From Betaproteobacteria bacterium Ga0077526 (GTDB lineage Bacteria > Pseudomonadota > Gammaproteobacteria > Burkholderiales > Ga0077523), in contig LNDV01000029.1 in NCBI GenBank assembly GCA_001464765.1, positions 62,001 to 126,000 of the forward strand: a stretch of 64,000 nucleotides of DNA. The letters run 5' to 3'. Position 1 is the first letter of the stretch. The number at the start of each line of letters is the position of its first letter. Positions 43,947 to 52,906 of this stretch are shown piece after piece. Made by a program: the position numbers and the translations under genes. The notes below the pieces were generated by a model. That model worked only from the letters and a program-made list of their open reading frames with translations. It was not told the origin of the DNA and searched no databases.

Positions 43947-43965
43947 CCCGGCTGCTGTTGCCGGG
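43947..43965 (+). other. Hairpin in the leader of the aas-like gene
   Basis: CCCGGC (43947-43952) pairs with GCCGGG (43960-43965) around a 7-nt loop, just after a T-rich stretch. No T-run follows on either strand in the sense needed for a terminator. The remaining leader to 44077 contains no gene that I can recognise. Confidence 0.4.
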
Positions 43966-44077
43966 GTCCGGGGGGCGGTTCCGACGAATCGATCGCCGGC
44001 GGGAGCTCCGAAGGGAGGCCTGCAGGACGATCGGAAAGGGGATTCGATCCCCAACGTAAGACCCGAGAGACCGATCG

Positions 44078-46267
44078 ATGGCGATGCCCAGACCGTTGCG
44101 GGACACCTTGCGGTACCTGATGCGCTGGCTCCTTGGCGTGCGCGTGCTGGGAGAGCCAGCCCCCCTTTTCGGACGGCGGGTCGTCATCCTGGCCAATCAT
44201 CCGAGTGCCATCGATGCCCTTCTGCTCGGTGTGTGCCTTCCGGTCCCGCCCGTTGTCCTGTTTGCCCGAGAGGAACTGCGCACCTTCTGGCTGCGCCTCG
44301 CCGCCCGCCTCGGACTCTTCGAGTTCCAGACCTGGGACGTGAACGACCCCATGACCGTCAAGAAAGCGCTGCGTCTGGTCGAGCAGGGCCGGGCGGTCGC
44401 GATCTTTCCCGAGGGACGGGTCGAGCGTGCCGCCAACGTGATGAAGATCTACGAGGGTGCTGCGCTGCTGGCGCTGAAGAGCGGCGCGACCCTCGTGCCG
44501 GTGCACATCGAGCACGTCCGGACCCGCCGGATGTCGTGGTCGCGCACGAGTCTCCACATCCACGCCCATACCCACCTGGACCCGGCCGTTGCGGATGGCC
44601 CGCGGGCGCGACGGGAGGCCGGCGCCCGCCACCTCACGCGGGTGATGCAGGACGCCGCCTTCCACTCGCACGTTTCGAAGGGTCTGTACGACGCCTTTCT
44701 CGATGCCGTCGGCCGCGAAGGCCGCGGGACCGAAATCCTCGAGGACATGCACGAGGAACCGAAGAGCTACGGGTACCTGCTGAAGGCGAGCCTTGCCCTC
44801 GGGCGCTGGATCGGCCGGCACACGGAACCGGGTGAGGCAGTGGGTGTGCTTCTGCCGAATCTCGTGGTGTCGGTCGCGCTAGTGCTGGGCCTGCAATGCC
44901 GCGGACGGGTAGCCGCCATGCTCAACTACACCAGCGGCACCCGCGGCATCGAAAGTGCGCGGACCACGGCCGAACTGCGCACCGTGGTCACTTCCCGGAA
45001 GTTCGTCGAACAGGCTGGACTGCACCCGCTGATCGACGCGCTCCAGGGTGTGAAGCTGCTCTACCTCGAGGACGTGCGCGGGGAGTTCGGTGTGCTCGAC
45101 AAGTTGTGGCTGATGGGATTCGCCCTGTGGTTCCCGCGTCTCGTCCGGGCCCGCGTGAGCCCGCACAGCCCGGCGGCCATCCTGTTCACGTCCGGTTCCG
45201 AAGGGCGTCCGAAGGGCGTCGTGCTGTCCCACGCGGGCATCGCCGCGACGATCCGGCAGATCGCCACGGTCATGGACTTCACACCGGCGGACAAGGTACT
45301 CAACGCGCTGCCGATGTACCACACCTACAGCTTCACCGCGGGGGTGTGGCTCTGCCTCACCACCGGGACGAAGCTGTTCCTGTACGTGTCTCCGCTGCGC
45401 TATCGCGCCATTCCCGAGATCGCTTACCGGCGCGATGCGACCTACCTCTTCGGCACCAGCACGTTCCTGGGCTTCTATGCGCGGAACGCCCACCCCGGCG
45501 ATTTCGGCACGGTCCGGCACGTGATCTCCGGCGGCGAGAAGCTTGGCGAGGATGTCGCCCGGGTCTGGCTCGAGAAGTTCGGACTGCGGATCTTCGAAGG
45601 TTACGGCGCGACGGAGTGCACGGTGATCTCGCTGTCGACGCCACTGGCGTTCCGACCCGGTACCGTGGGGCGCCTGCTCCCCGGCATGGAGGCCAGGCTG
45701 GAGCCCGTGGAGGGCATCCGCCGCGGCGGCGTGCTGCACGTGCGGGGGCCGTCGGTGATGCTGGGGTATCTCCAGCACGACAACCCCGGCGTGCTGCAGC
45801 CGGTGTCTTCCGATCTCGGCGAAGGCTGGTACCGCACGGGCGATGTCGTGGAGTTCGACGCCGAGGGCTACCTGCGGATTTCCGGACGGGTCCGGCGGTT
45901 CGCCAAGATCGCCGGCGAAATGGTGTCGCTGGATCAGATCGAGCGCGTCGCGGCCGTCGCTTCCCCCTCGTTCGGCCACGCCGCCGTGCTAAAGCTGGAG
46001 TCCGCAGGCGGTGAAACCACGGTGCTCTTCACGACGGACCCCCATCTCACCCGGCCGCGCATGGTGAAGGCCGCCAAGAGCGTCGGGGCCCATGATCTCG
46101 CGGTGGCCCGGAACATCATCCGGCTGGAAGAGATCCCGCTGCTCGGCAACGGCAAGACGGACTACGTGCGTCTGATGGAAATCGTCAGCGATGAACGGGT
46201 CTGGTCCAACCGCCTGACCGCCCGCGAACTCCCCGGCGCGAACCCCGAGGACTGGACGGACGAGTAG
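44078..46267 (+). CDS. aas: Bifunctional acyltransferase / acyl-ACP synthetase (Aas type)
   Basis: This 729-residue two-domain protein has an N-terminal PlsC acyltransferase (about 15-200) with NHPSAID (H41, D46 of the HX4D motif) and FPEGR (110-114). The C-terminal adenylate-forming ligase (about 240-720) has LFTSGSEGRPKGVVLSH, GYGATECTV and WYRTGDVVEFDAEGYLRISG. E. coli Aas (719 residues) has the same order: it activates free fatty acids onto ACP and reacylates lysophospholipid. No LplT transporter domain is fused. It is divergent from rpfF, where an acyl-activating enzyme could recapture fatty acids released by RpfF, as proposed for Xanthomonas RpfB. Confidence 0.87.
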   Translation: MAMPRPLRDTLRYLMRWLLGVRVLGEPAPLFGRRVVILANHPSAIDALLLGVCLPVPPVVLFAREELRTFWLRLAARLGLFEFQTWDVNDPMTVKKALRLVEQGRAVAIFPEGRVERAANVMKIYEGAALLALKSGATLVPVHIEHVRTRRMSWSRTSLHIHAHTHLDPAVADGPRARREAGARHLTRVMQDAAFHSHVSKGLYDAFLDAVGREGRGTEILEDMHEEPKSYGYLLKASLALGRWIGRHTEPGEAVGVLLPNLVVSVALVLGLQCRGRVAAMLNYTSGTRGIESARTTAELRTVVTSRKFVEQAGLHPLIDALQGVKLLYLEDVRGEFGVLDKLWLMGFALWFPRLVRARVSPHSPAAILFTSGSEGRPKGVVLSHAGIAATIRQIATVMDFTPADKVLNALPMYHTYSFTAGVWLCLTTGTKLFLYVSPLRYRAIPEIAYRRDATYLFGTSTFLGFYARNAHPGDFGTVRHVISGGEKLGEDVARVWLEKFGLRIFEGYGATECTVISLSTPLAFRPGTVGRLLPGMEARLEPVEGIRRGGVLHVRGPSVMLGYLQHDNPGVLQPVSSDLGEGWYRTGDVVEFDAEGYLRISGRVRRFAKIAGEMVSLDQIERVAAVASPSFGHAAVLKLESAGGETTVLFTTDPHLTRPRMVKAAKSVGAHDLAVARNIIRLEEIPLLGNGKTDYVRLMEIVSDERVWSNRLTARELPGANPEDWTDE

Positions 46268-46276
46268 GCCCGGGCG

Positions 46277-47368
46277 TCAGCGGCGGTAGGTGACCCGATA
46301 TACCGCCCCGGCCTGGTCGTCGCTGATCAGCAGGCTGCCGTCCGCCAGCACCAGCAGGTCCACCGGGCGTCCCCAGGCCCGCTCTCCCTCCAGCCAGCCC
46401 TCGACGAACGGTTCGAAGCGCTGGATCTTCCCGCCGTCGATCGTGCCCATCATCACGCGGTAGCCGTTCTTCTTCGAACGGTTCCAGGACCCGTGCTGGG
46501 CCACGAACACCCGATTGCGGTACTCAGCGGGAAACATCTTGCCGCCGTAGAAGCGCAGCCCGTTGGGTGCCACGTGGCCGCCCTGCTTCCAGGCCGGCGG
46601 GGTGAACTCCGAGCAACTGCGCTTGGCGCCGAACTCGGGGTCGGCCGTATCGCCCTGGTGGCAGTAAGGGAAGCCGAAGTGCAGTCCGGCCTTCGTGGCC
46701 CGATTGAGTTCGCAGGAGGGAAGGTCGTCACCCATCCAGTCCCGGCCATGGTCGTTGAACCACAGTTCTCCGGATTCCGGGTGCCAGTCGAATCCGACCG
46801 TATTGCGGACGCCGCGGGCGAAGACCTCATAGCCGCTGCCGTCCGGGCGGATGCGGGAAATCAGGGCGTAGCGCTCGTCGGATTCGCACACGTTGCACGG
46901 TGCGCCGACCGGCACATAGAGCCAGCCGTCCGGGCCGAACGCGATGAACTTCCAGCCGTGACCCCGATCGCGGGGGTAGCGGTCCGTGATCACCACGGGC
47001 TTGGGCGGCGAATCGAGGCGGGCCTCGATATCGTCGTAGCGCAGGATCCGGTTGATCTCCGCCACGTAGAGCGCGCCGTCCCGGAAGGCCACGCCGTTGG
47101 GGATGTGCAGGCCGCTCGCCACCGTAGTCACCTCGGCCGAGCGCCCGTCGGCGCGCGGCTTCAGGGCGTAGACGCGGCCCGCATCCATGGTCCCGACGAA
47201 CACCGTGCCCCTGGCACCCACGGCCAGTGAGCGCGCCCCCGGCACCGAGGCGTACAGCTCGACCGAGAACCCGGGCGGCAGCTTGAGGCGGTCGATCGAA
47301 GGTTCCGCGTGGACGGGCAGGCTGCACAGGAGCAGGGTGGCAACGGCGAATTGGAGCAGGCGGGTCAT
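46277..47368 (-). CDS. PQQ-type sugar/sorbosone dehydrogenase, secreted
   Basis: This 363-residue six-bladed beta-propeller dehydrogenase has a Sec signal peptide (residues 1-21, cleavage after VHA). LHIPNGVAFRDGALYVAE, GHGWKFIAFGPDGWLYVPVG and FDWHPESGELWFNDHGRD match the L-sorbosone/glucose dehydrogenase superfamily, with cysteine pairs (CNVC and CELN/CHQG) suggesting disulfides. ATG at 47368 has AAAGGA upstream. The true substrate and PQQ use are not determinable. It is divergent from htpG. Confidence 0.83.
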   Translation of the reverse strand: MTRLLQFAVATLLLCSLPVHAEPSIDRLKLPPGFSVELYASVPGARSLAVGARGTVFVGTMDAGRVYALKPRADGRSAEVTTVASGLHIPNGVAFRDGALYVAEINRILRYDDIEARLDSPPKPVVITDRYPRDRGHGWKFIAFGPDGWLYVPVGAPCNVCESDERYALISRIRPDGSGYEVFARGVRNTVGFDWHPESGELWFNDHGRDWMGDDLPSCELNRATKAGLHFGFPYCHQGDTADPEFGAKRSCSEFTPPAWKQGGHVAPNGLRFYGGKMFPAEYRNRVFVAQHGSWNRSKKNGYRVMMGTIDGGKIQRFEPFVEGWLEGERAWGRPVDLLVLADGSLLISDDQAGAVYRVTYRR

Positions 47369-47434
47369 GACGGGGTCCTTTCGGGGCGGCAACAGTTGAG
47401 AGCCGCGAACGGCGCGGGAGTTTCGTGCGCGGGT

Positions 47435-47463
47435 CTTGAAAGCCCGGGCAGGCAGCCGCATCT
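47435..47463 (+). promoter_or_regulatory. Sigma-32 heat-shock promoter of htpG
   Basis: CTTGAAA (47435-47441), a perfect sigma-32 -35 element, is followed after 14 bp by CCGCATCT (47456-47463), which matches CCCCATNT at all but one position. It predicts a start near 47470, about 75 nt before the htpG GTG. Confidence 0.75.
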
Positions 47464-47544
47464 TCGCGCCGAAGCCTGCCCGACGCCACTGCCGACCGGC
47501 GGCGGGCCCGACGTCCAATCACCATCGATCGCGGGGATGCCATC

Positions 47545-49449
47545 GTGAGCGCAGAAATCCAGGAAAAACACAGCTTCCAGGCCGAGGTCAAGCAGCTGCT
47601 CGACCTCATGATCCACTCGCTTTACAGCAACAAGGAGATCTTTCTCCGGGAACTGATCTCCAACGCCTCGGACGCGGCGGACAAGCTCCGCTTCGAAGCC
47701 CTGGCCGATTCCGCGCTCTACGAGAACGACGGCGAGCTGAAGATCCGCCTCTCCTTCGACAAGGACGCCCGCACCCTCACCATCGCCGACAACGGCATCG
47801 GCATGTCCCGGGAAGAGGTGATTCGCAACATCGGTACCATCGCCAAGTCCGGAACCCGCGAGTTCTTCCAGTCGCTCACGGGCGACCAGGCCAAGGACGC
47901 CAACCTCATCGGCCAGTTCGGCGTGGGCTTCTACTCGGCGTTCATCGTCGCCGACAAGGTCACCCTCATCACCCGTCGCGCGGGGCTGACGGCCGAGCAC
48001 GGCGTGAAGTGGGAGTCCGCGGGCGACGGCGAGTACACGCTCGAGACGGTCGAGAAGGCGGGGCGGGGCACAGAGGTCATCCTCCATCTGCGTGAAGGCG
48101 AGGAGGAGGTCCTCTCTTCGTACCGCCTGCGTGACATCGTCAAGAAGTACTCCGACCACATCACGCTGCCCATCCTGATGTACAAGGAGACCTGGAACGA
48201 CGAGAAGAAGGCCTTCGAGCGTCAGGACGAGGAAGAGAAGATCAACGAAGCCTCCGCGCTCTGGGCCCGCCCGAAGGCGGACATCACGGCGGAACAGTAC
48301 GAGGAGTTCTACAAGCACGTCTCCCACGATTTCGAGGGCCCGCTCGCCTGGTCCCACGCTCGCGTCGAGGGCCGGCAGGAATACACCGAACTGCTCTACG
48401 TGCCCAAGCGCGCGCCCTTCGACCTCTATGACCGGGAACACCGCCGCGGCATCAAGCTCTACGTGCGGCGCGTGTTCATCATGGACGACGCCGAGCAGCT
48501 CATGCCCGCCTATCTGCGCTTCGTCCGCGGGGTGATCGACTCCAGCGATCTGCCGCTCAACGTCTCGCGCGAGATCCTCCAGCAGTCGCGGGACGTCGAT
48601 GTCATCCGCAGCGGCTGCGTCAAGAAGGTGCTGGGCCTGCTCGACGATCTGGCCGAGAACGACAAGGAGAAGTTCACCACCTTCTGGAAGGAGTTCGGCC
48701 GCGTCCTCAAGGAAGGCATCGGCGAGGACTTCGCCAACCGCGAGCGCATCGCGAAGCTGCTGCGTTTCTCTTCCACCCATCTCGACACACCGGAGGAGTC
48801 CGTCTCGCTGGCCGACTACGTGGGGCGCATGAAGGAAGGGCAGGAGAAGATCTACTTCATCACGGCCGACACGTTCGCCGCCGCCCGCAATTCCCCGCAC
48901 CTCGAGATCTTCCGCAAGAAGGGCGTCGAGGTCCTGCTCCTGCACGACCGCGTGGACGAGTGGGTCGTCGCCAGCCTGACCGAGTTCGAGGGCAAGCCGC
49001 TCGCGTCCGTCGCCAAGGGCGATCTGGACCTTGGCAAGCTGGAGGACGAAAAGGAGAAGGAGGCCCAGAAGCAGGAGGCGGAGAGCTTCAAGGAACTGAC
49101 GGAGCGCATCCAGAAGGCGCTGGGCGAGCGGGTGAAGGAAGTCCGGGTCACCCATCGTCTGACCGATTCTCCGGCCTGTCTGGTCGCCGACGAGAACGCC
49201 ATGGGCATGAATCTGGAGCGTCTGCTGAAGGCGGCCGGCCAGAAGACCGAAGGCAACCGGCCGATCCTCGAGATCAACCCGCAGCACCCCATTCTCGGGC
49301 GGCTGGGCGGCGAGACCGACGAGACGCGCTTCGGGGACTGGAGCCAGGTGCTGTTCGACCAGGCGCTGCTCGCCGAGGGCGGCCAGCTGGAGGACCCTGC
49401 CACCTTCGTGCGGCGAGTGAACCAGCTGATGCTCGCCATGGCAGGCTGA
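47545..49449 (+). CDS. htpG: Chaperone protein HtpG (Hsp90)
   Basis: This 634-residue cytosolic Hsp90 has an N-terminal GHKL ATPase domain ([40 protein letters not shown]), a middle domain (about 230-500) and a C-terminal dimerisation domain. GTG start at 47545 gives the family N-terminus. The sigma-32-like promoter upstream agrees with heat-shock control. It stands alone. Confidence 0.98.
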   Translation: MSAEIQEKHSFQAEVKQLLDLMIHSLYSNKEIFLRELISNASDAADKLRFEALADSALYENDGELKIRLSFDKDARTLTIADNGIGMSREEVIRNIGTIAKSGTREFFQSLTGDQAKDANLIGQFGVGFYSAFIVADKVTLITRRAGLTAEHGVKWESAGDGEYTLETVEKAGRGTEVILHLREGEEEVLSSYRLRDIVKKYSDHITLPILMYKETWNDEKKAFERQDEEEKINEASALWARPKADITAEQYEEFYKHVSHDFEGPLAWSHARVEGRQEYTELLYVPKRAPFDLYDREHRRGIKLYVRRVFIMDDAEQLMPAYLRFVRGVIDSSDLPLNVSREILQQSRDVDVIRSGCVKKVLGLLDDLAENDKEKFTTFWKEFGRVLKEGIGEDFANRERIAKLLRFSSTHLDTPEESVSLADYVGRMKEGQEKIYFITADTFAAARNSPHLEIFRKKGVEVLLLHDRVDEWVVASLTEFEGKPLASVAKGDLDLGKLEDEKEKEAQKQEAESFKELTERIQKALGERVKEVRVTHRLTDSPACLVADENAMGMNLERLLKAAGQKTEGNRPILEINPQHPILGRLGGETDETRFGDWSQVLFDQALLAEGGQLEDPATFVRRVNQLMLAMAG

Positions 49450-49561
49450 CCCCGCCGCGGCGCCGCCGACCTTTCCCGGTCGCGGCGTCGCGGCCCCGTT
49501 GGTGAACTTCCGCGGGATTCGGTTACTCTCTGACAGGTTCTCCCTGCGAGCGAGTCAGCCG

Positions 49562-51208
49562 ATGTCCACCACAACAAGCACAAGCGCAACCGGCCTGCTG
49601 GGCTGGATCGACCGCAACATCCTCGACCTCGGCCGGCAGATGCGGCTCTCGTATCTGCCGCCGCTCATGGTGTACGTGGCCTACGGCATCTCCGGCCTCA
49701 CCGGGATCGTCGGCACGTTCTTCGTGAAGGGCTACCTCGGCCTGTCGGCTGAGTTTCTCGCGGCCCTGGGGTTCTGGGCCGGCCTGCCCTGGGCGCTCAA
49801 GATGCCCGTCGGCCACCTCGTGGACCTCATGTGGCGCTGGAAAGGGGTGCTCGTCTACTTCGGCGCGACCCTGCTCGCGTCCAGCATCCTGATCATGATT
49901 GGCCTGCTGGGCGACCGGGCCGCCATGGAAGCCATCATGCCCGGGGACGAATGGTTCGTGCTCGCCGCGGTCCTGGCGCCCATTGGCTACGTCATCCAGG
50001 ACGTGGTGGCCGACGCGATGACCGTGGAGGCTGTTCCCCGGTTCGACGAGAACGGTCGCGAGCTGACGGAAGCCGAGCGCCGCGCCGGCCACACCACCAT
50101 GCAGACGCTCGGCCGGGTCGCCATCGTCGGCGGCGGGATCATCGTCTCCCTCGTGAATGTCATCCTCTTCGCCGACGCGTCCGAACTGCCGGAACCGGAG
50201 AAGATCGCCAAGTACCTGCAGATCTACAAGGCGGCGCTCATCGTGCCGATCGTGTCGGTGTTCGGTGTGCTGCTCGCAGGTCACCTCCAGCGCAGGCATG
50301 TAGGGCGCCTGCGCAAGAGCGGCATGTCCGCCGGAGATGCCGTGCGCGCTGTGCACGGCCACGCGGAACGGCCACCGGTCAACTGGCTGATCCTCGGTGG
50401 CGGCCTGCTGTTCGCGGTGGTGTCCATTGCGCTGGGCATGTCGAAGCTCACCTTCAAGCAGGAGATCATCTTCGCCGCGTCGATGGCGATCGTGCTGTTC
50501 CTGATGTTCCGGCTGGTGCAGGAACTGACCCCCGAGGCGCGCAACACCCTCGTGGGTACCGCGCTGCTCATCTTCGTGTTCCGGGCGATGCCGGGACCAG
50601 GCGCTGGTGCTAGCTGGTGGATGATCGACGAGCTGAAGTTCGACGAGTCGTTCATGGCCAAGCTGTCGCTGATCGGCTCGTCCCTCGCGCTGTTCGGCAT
50701 GTTCCTCTTCCGCCGCTTCATCGCGGAACGGTCGATCGTCTACATCGTTGGCTTCCTCACCATCGTCGGCACGATCCTCTCGCTGCCCAGCCTGGCGATG
50801 TTCCACGGCTTCCACGTGTGGACGGCGGCGCACACCGGCGGCGTGGTCGATGCGCACTTCATCGCGATGGTCGATACCGCGCTCGAATCGCCGCTCGGCC
50901 AGATCTCGATGATTCCCATGCTGGCGTGGATCGCCAACTCGGCGCCCGAGCGGCTGAAGGCCACTTACTTCGCCGTGATGGCGTCGTTCACGAACCTCGC
51001 GCTCTCGATGTCGAACCTCGGCACCAAGTACCTCAACCAGTGGCACACCGTCACGCGGGAGGTGAAGGATCCCCTGACCGGTGTGGTGAAGGTCCCCGCG
51101 GACTACAGCCAGCTGGGGGATCTGTTCGTCGCCGCGATCGTCATCGGTCTGCTCGTGCCGATGATCGCCATCGTCTTCGTGAAGTCCACGCGGTTCAAGA
51201 GCGCATGA
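49562..51208 (+). CDS. Folate/biopterin-transporter-like MFS protein
   Basis: This 548-residue membrane protein has about 12 TM helices. The N-terminal LSYLPPLMVYVAYGISGLTG, the loop WALKMPVGHLVDLMWRWKG and the C-terminal LALSMSNLGTKYLNQW resemble the FBT/BT1 branch of the MFS more than classical drug exporters. A long hydrophilic loop with VEAVPRFDENGRELTEAERR (about 155-185) separates helices. ATG at 49562 is chosen over an upstream open frame. Its stop overlaps the next gene by ATGA, so they are co-translated. Substrate uncertain. Confidence 0.65.
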   Translation: MSTTTSTSATGLLGWIDRNILDLGRQMRLSYLPPLMVYVAYGISGLTGIVGTFFVKGYLGLSAEFLAALGFWAGLPWALKMPVGHLVDLMWRWKGVLVYFGATLLASSILIMIGLLGDRAAMEAIMPGDEWFVLAAVLAPIGYVIQDVVADAMTVEAVPRFDENGRELTEAERRAGHTTMQTLGRVAIVGGGIIVSLVNVILFADASELPEPEKIAKYLQIYKAALIVPIVSVFGVLLAGHLQRRHVGRLRKSGMSAGDAVRAVHGHAERPPVNWLILGGGLLFAVVSIALGMSKLTFKQEIIFAASMAIVLFLMFRLVQELTPEARNTLVGTALLIFVFRAMPGPGAGASWWMIDELKFDESFMAKLSLIGSSLALFGMFLFRRFIAERSIVYIVGFLTIVGTILSLPSLAMFHGFHVWTAAHTGGVVDAHFIAMVDTALESPLGQISMIPMLAWIANSAPERLKATYFAVMASFTNLALSMSNLGTKYLNQWHTVTREVKDPLTGVVKVPADYSQLGDLFVAAIVIGLLVPMIAIVFVKSTRFKSA

Positions 51209-51852
51209 GCTACGTGCCCTCTTCCTTCCGGGTGGATGACCCGGAGAGAATCCGTGCCCTGCTGGCGGCGCATCCGCTGGCGGTGCTCGTCACCTTCGGC
51301 GGCGGGTGTCTCCATGTGAGCCACCTCCCGCTCAAGTTCGTGCCTGACCCCGCGCCTCACGGGCGGCTCATCGGGCACTTCGCCCGCGCCAATCCGCAGG
51401 CGCAGCAGTACGACCCGTCTATCGAAGCCGTTGCCGTGTTCAACGGCCCCGAGGCCTATGTGTCGCCTTCGGCCTATGAGACCAAGCGCGAGACCGGCAA
51501 GGTGGTCCCGACGTGGAACTACGCGGCGGTCTATGTCTACGGCGAACTGCGATTCTTCGATGACACGGAGACCACGCACGGCGTCGTGTCGGGTCTTACG
51601 GACACGCATGAAGCCAAGCAGAAGGATCCCTGGGCGGTCACCGATGCGCCGGCCGATTACGTGAACACGCTGCTCGGCGCGATCCGCGCGTTCGAGTTCC
51701 GTATCACGCGGATCGAGGGCAAGTGGAAGATGAGTCAGAACCGCCCCGGCGCGGATCGCCAGGGGGTCATGGAGGCGATGGCTCGCGGGGGTGAGGACGA
51801 GCACGCCGTTCTGGCGGAGATGCGCCTGCTCTATCCGGACAAGCCGGTGTAG
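51205..51852 (+). CDS. PaiB-like FMN-binding protein
   Basis: This 215-residue protein of the PaiB/FMN-binding split-barrel family has YVPSSFRVDDPERIRALLAA at the start, HVSHLPLKFVPD, AVFNGPEAYVSPSAYETK and the flavin-region WNYAAVYVYGELR. Bacillus PaiB is a putative regulator, but many homologues are uncharacterised flavin proteins. The start overlaps the upstream transporter stop by 4 nt. Confidence 0.85.
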   Translation: MSYVPSSFRVDDPERIRALLAAHPLAVLVTFGGGCLHVSHLPLKFVPDPAPHGRLIGHFARANPQAQQYDPSIEAVAVFNGPEAYVSPSAYETKRETGKVVPTWNYAAVYVYGELRFFDDTETTHGVVSGLTDTHEAKQKDPWAVTDAPADYVNTLLGAIRAFEFRITRIEGKWKMSQNRPGADRQGVMEAMARGGEDEHAVLAEMRLLYPDKPV

Positions 51853-51879
51853 GAATCGACGCGCGCCGCGCGAGCGGCG

Positions 51880-52905
51880 TCAGCGCGCGGACAGCGAGCT
51901 GGCGACGGCATCGGCGACGAGTCGTGTCGCCAGAGGGTTCCAGTGCGTGTCGTGCGGGGAGACTTCCAGGTGCAGACCGGTGCTCTCCACGTGCTTTCGG
52001 AAGACGGGGGCGGTGTCGATGACCTCCGCGCCCAGCGCCCGCGCCTGCTCGATCAGGTGATCCCGCATCGGGTCTGCCGCGGTCTCGCCGCGGTTGATGG
52101 CGACCCGGTTGCTGTCGACCACCATCACGAGCTGCCCCTTGCGGAACGGTGCGGTGCGCTCGAAGAAGATCGCGAGGATGCGATCCATGTCTGCCGTCGT
52201 CATGCCTGCGAAGTAGCCGCGCGCCGCCGGGTTCGCTGGTGGCTCGTTGAAGGTGACCGCCTTGCGCAGACGGGCCATCGGATCGAACCGCAGATGCCCG
52301 AGCATGTACTGCAGGAATGCAGAGTGCCGCAGCACGAGTTTCAGCGTTGACGGCGGTGGCTGCGTCTCGACGCGCGGCTCCCCGGACTTCCGGTCGAGGC
52401 ACGGGCCGTGGATGTTTCCGGACCCGCAGTACACCTGCTTGATGTCGCCCATCTCCATTACGACAACGAAGTCGCGCACGCCCAGCTTCTCCGAGGCGAA
52501 GCGGATGCGTTCCGCATAGTCGAGCAGGCTCGATCCCGGACCGCCCATCGCGTAGACGGGTCGCGTGCCCACGGCACGCTGCAGCTGGTCGCCGATGCGG
52601 TCCCCCGGTCCGAGCATCGACGCATCGACGAAGCTGTCCCCGACCAGCGCAATTGCGTTCGGGTCGGGCACGAAGTCCTTCTCCGACAGGAATCCCAGAT
52701 TGTTCGCGCGGTGGCGGATCGGCCCTTCGAGATTCCAGCCCCAGGAGACGCGGAACTCGTGGCGCGGCCGGTAGGTGACGATCTTCGGGTCGACGTGATA
52801 GCCGGTGTCGGTGTACGTCGACACAGGCAGCACGTGGAACAGCAGTTCCAGCCCCAGGACACAGGCCAGGGCGCCGAGCAGGACGAGGGCGGCGTTGCGG
52901 ACCAT
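51880..52905 (-). CDS. SGNH/AlgX-type acetyl-transfer protein
   Basis: This 341-residue protein is anchored by one N-terminal TM helix or signal anchor (about 5-24) with an extracytoplasmic SGNH hydrolase domain. The nucleophile motif is LVGDSFVDAS (S91) and the distal acid/base is HDTHWNP (D319, H321), the form seen in AlgJ/AlgX O-acetyltransferases. It starts 1 nt after the MBOAT gene, so the pair probably acetylates an exported polysaccharide or other surface glycan. The acceptor is unknown. Confidence 0.78.
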   Translation of the reverse strand: MVRNAALVLLGALACVLGLELLFHVLPVSTYTDTGYHVDPKIVTYRPRHEFRVSWGWNLEGPIRHRANNLGFLSEKDFVPDPNAIALVGDSFVDASMLGPGDRIGDQLQRAVGTRPVYAMGGPGSSLLDYAERIRFASEKLGVRDFVVVMEMGDIKQVYCGSGNIHGPCLDRKSGEPRVETQPPPSTLKLVLRHSAFLQYMLGHLRFDPMARLRKAVTFNEPPANPAARGYFAGMTTADMDRILAIFFERTAPFRKGQLVMVVDSNRVAINRGETAADPMRDHLIEQARALGAEVIDTAPVFRKHVESTGLHLEVSPHDTHWNPLATRLVADAVASSLSAR

Positions 52906-52906
52906 G

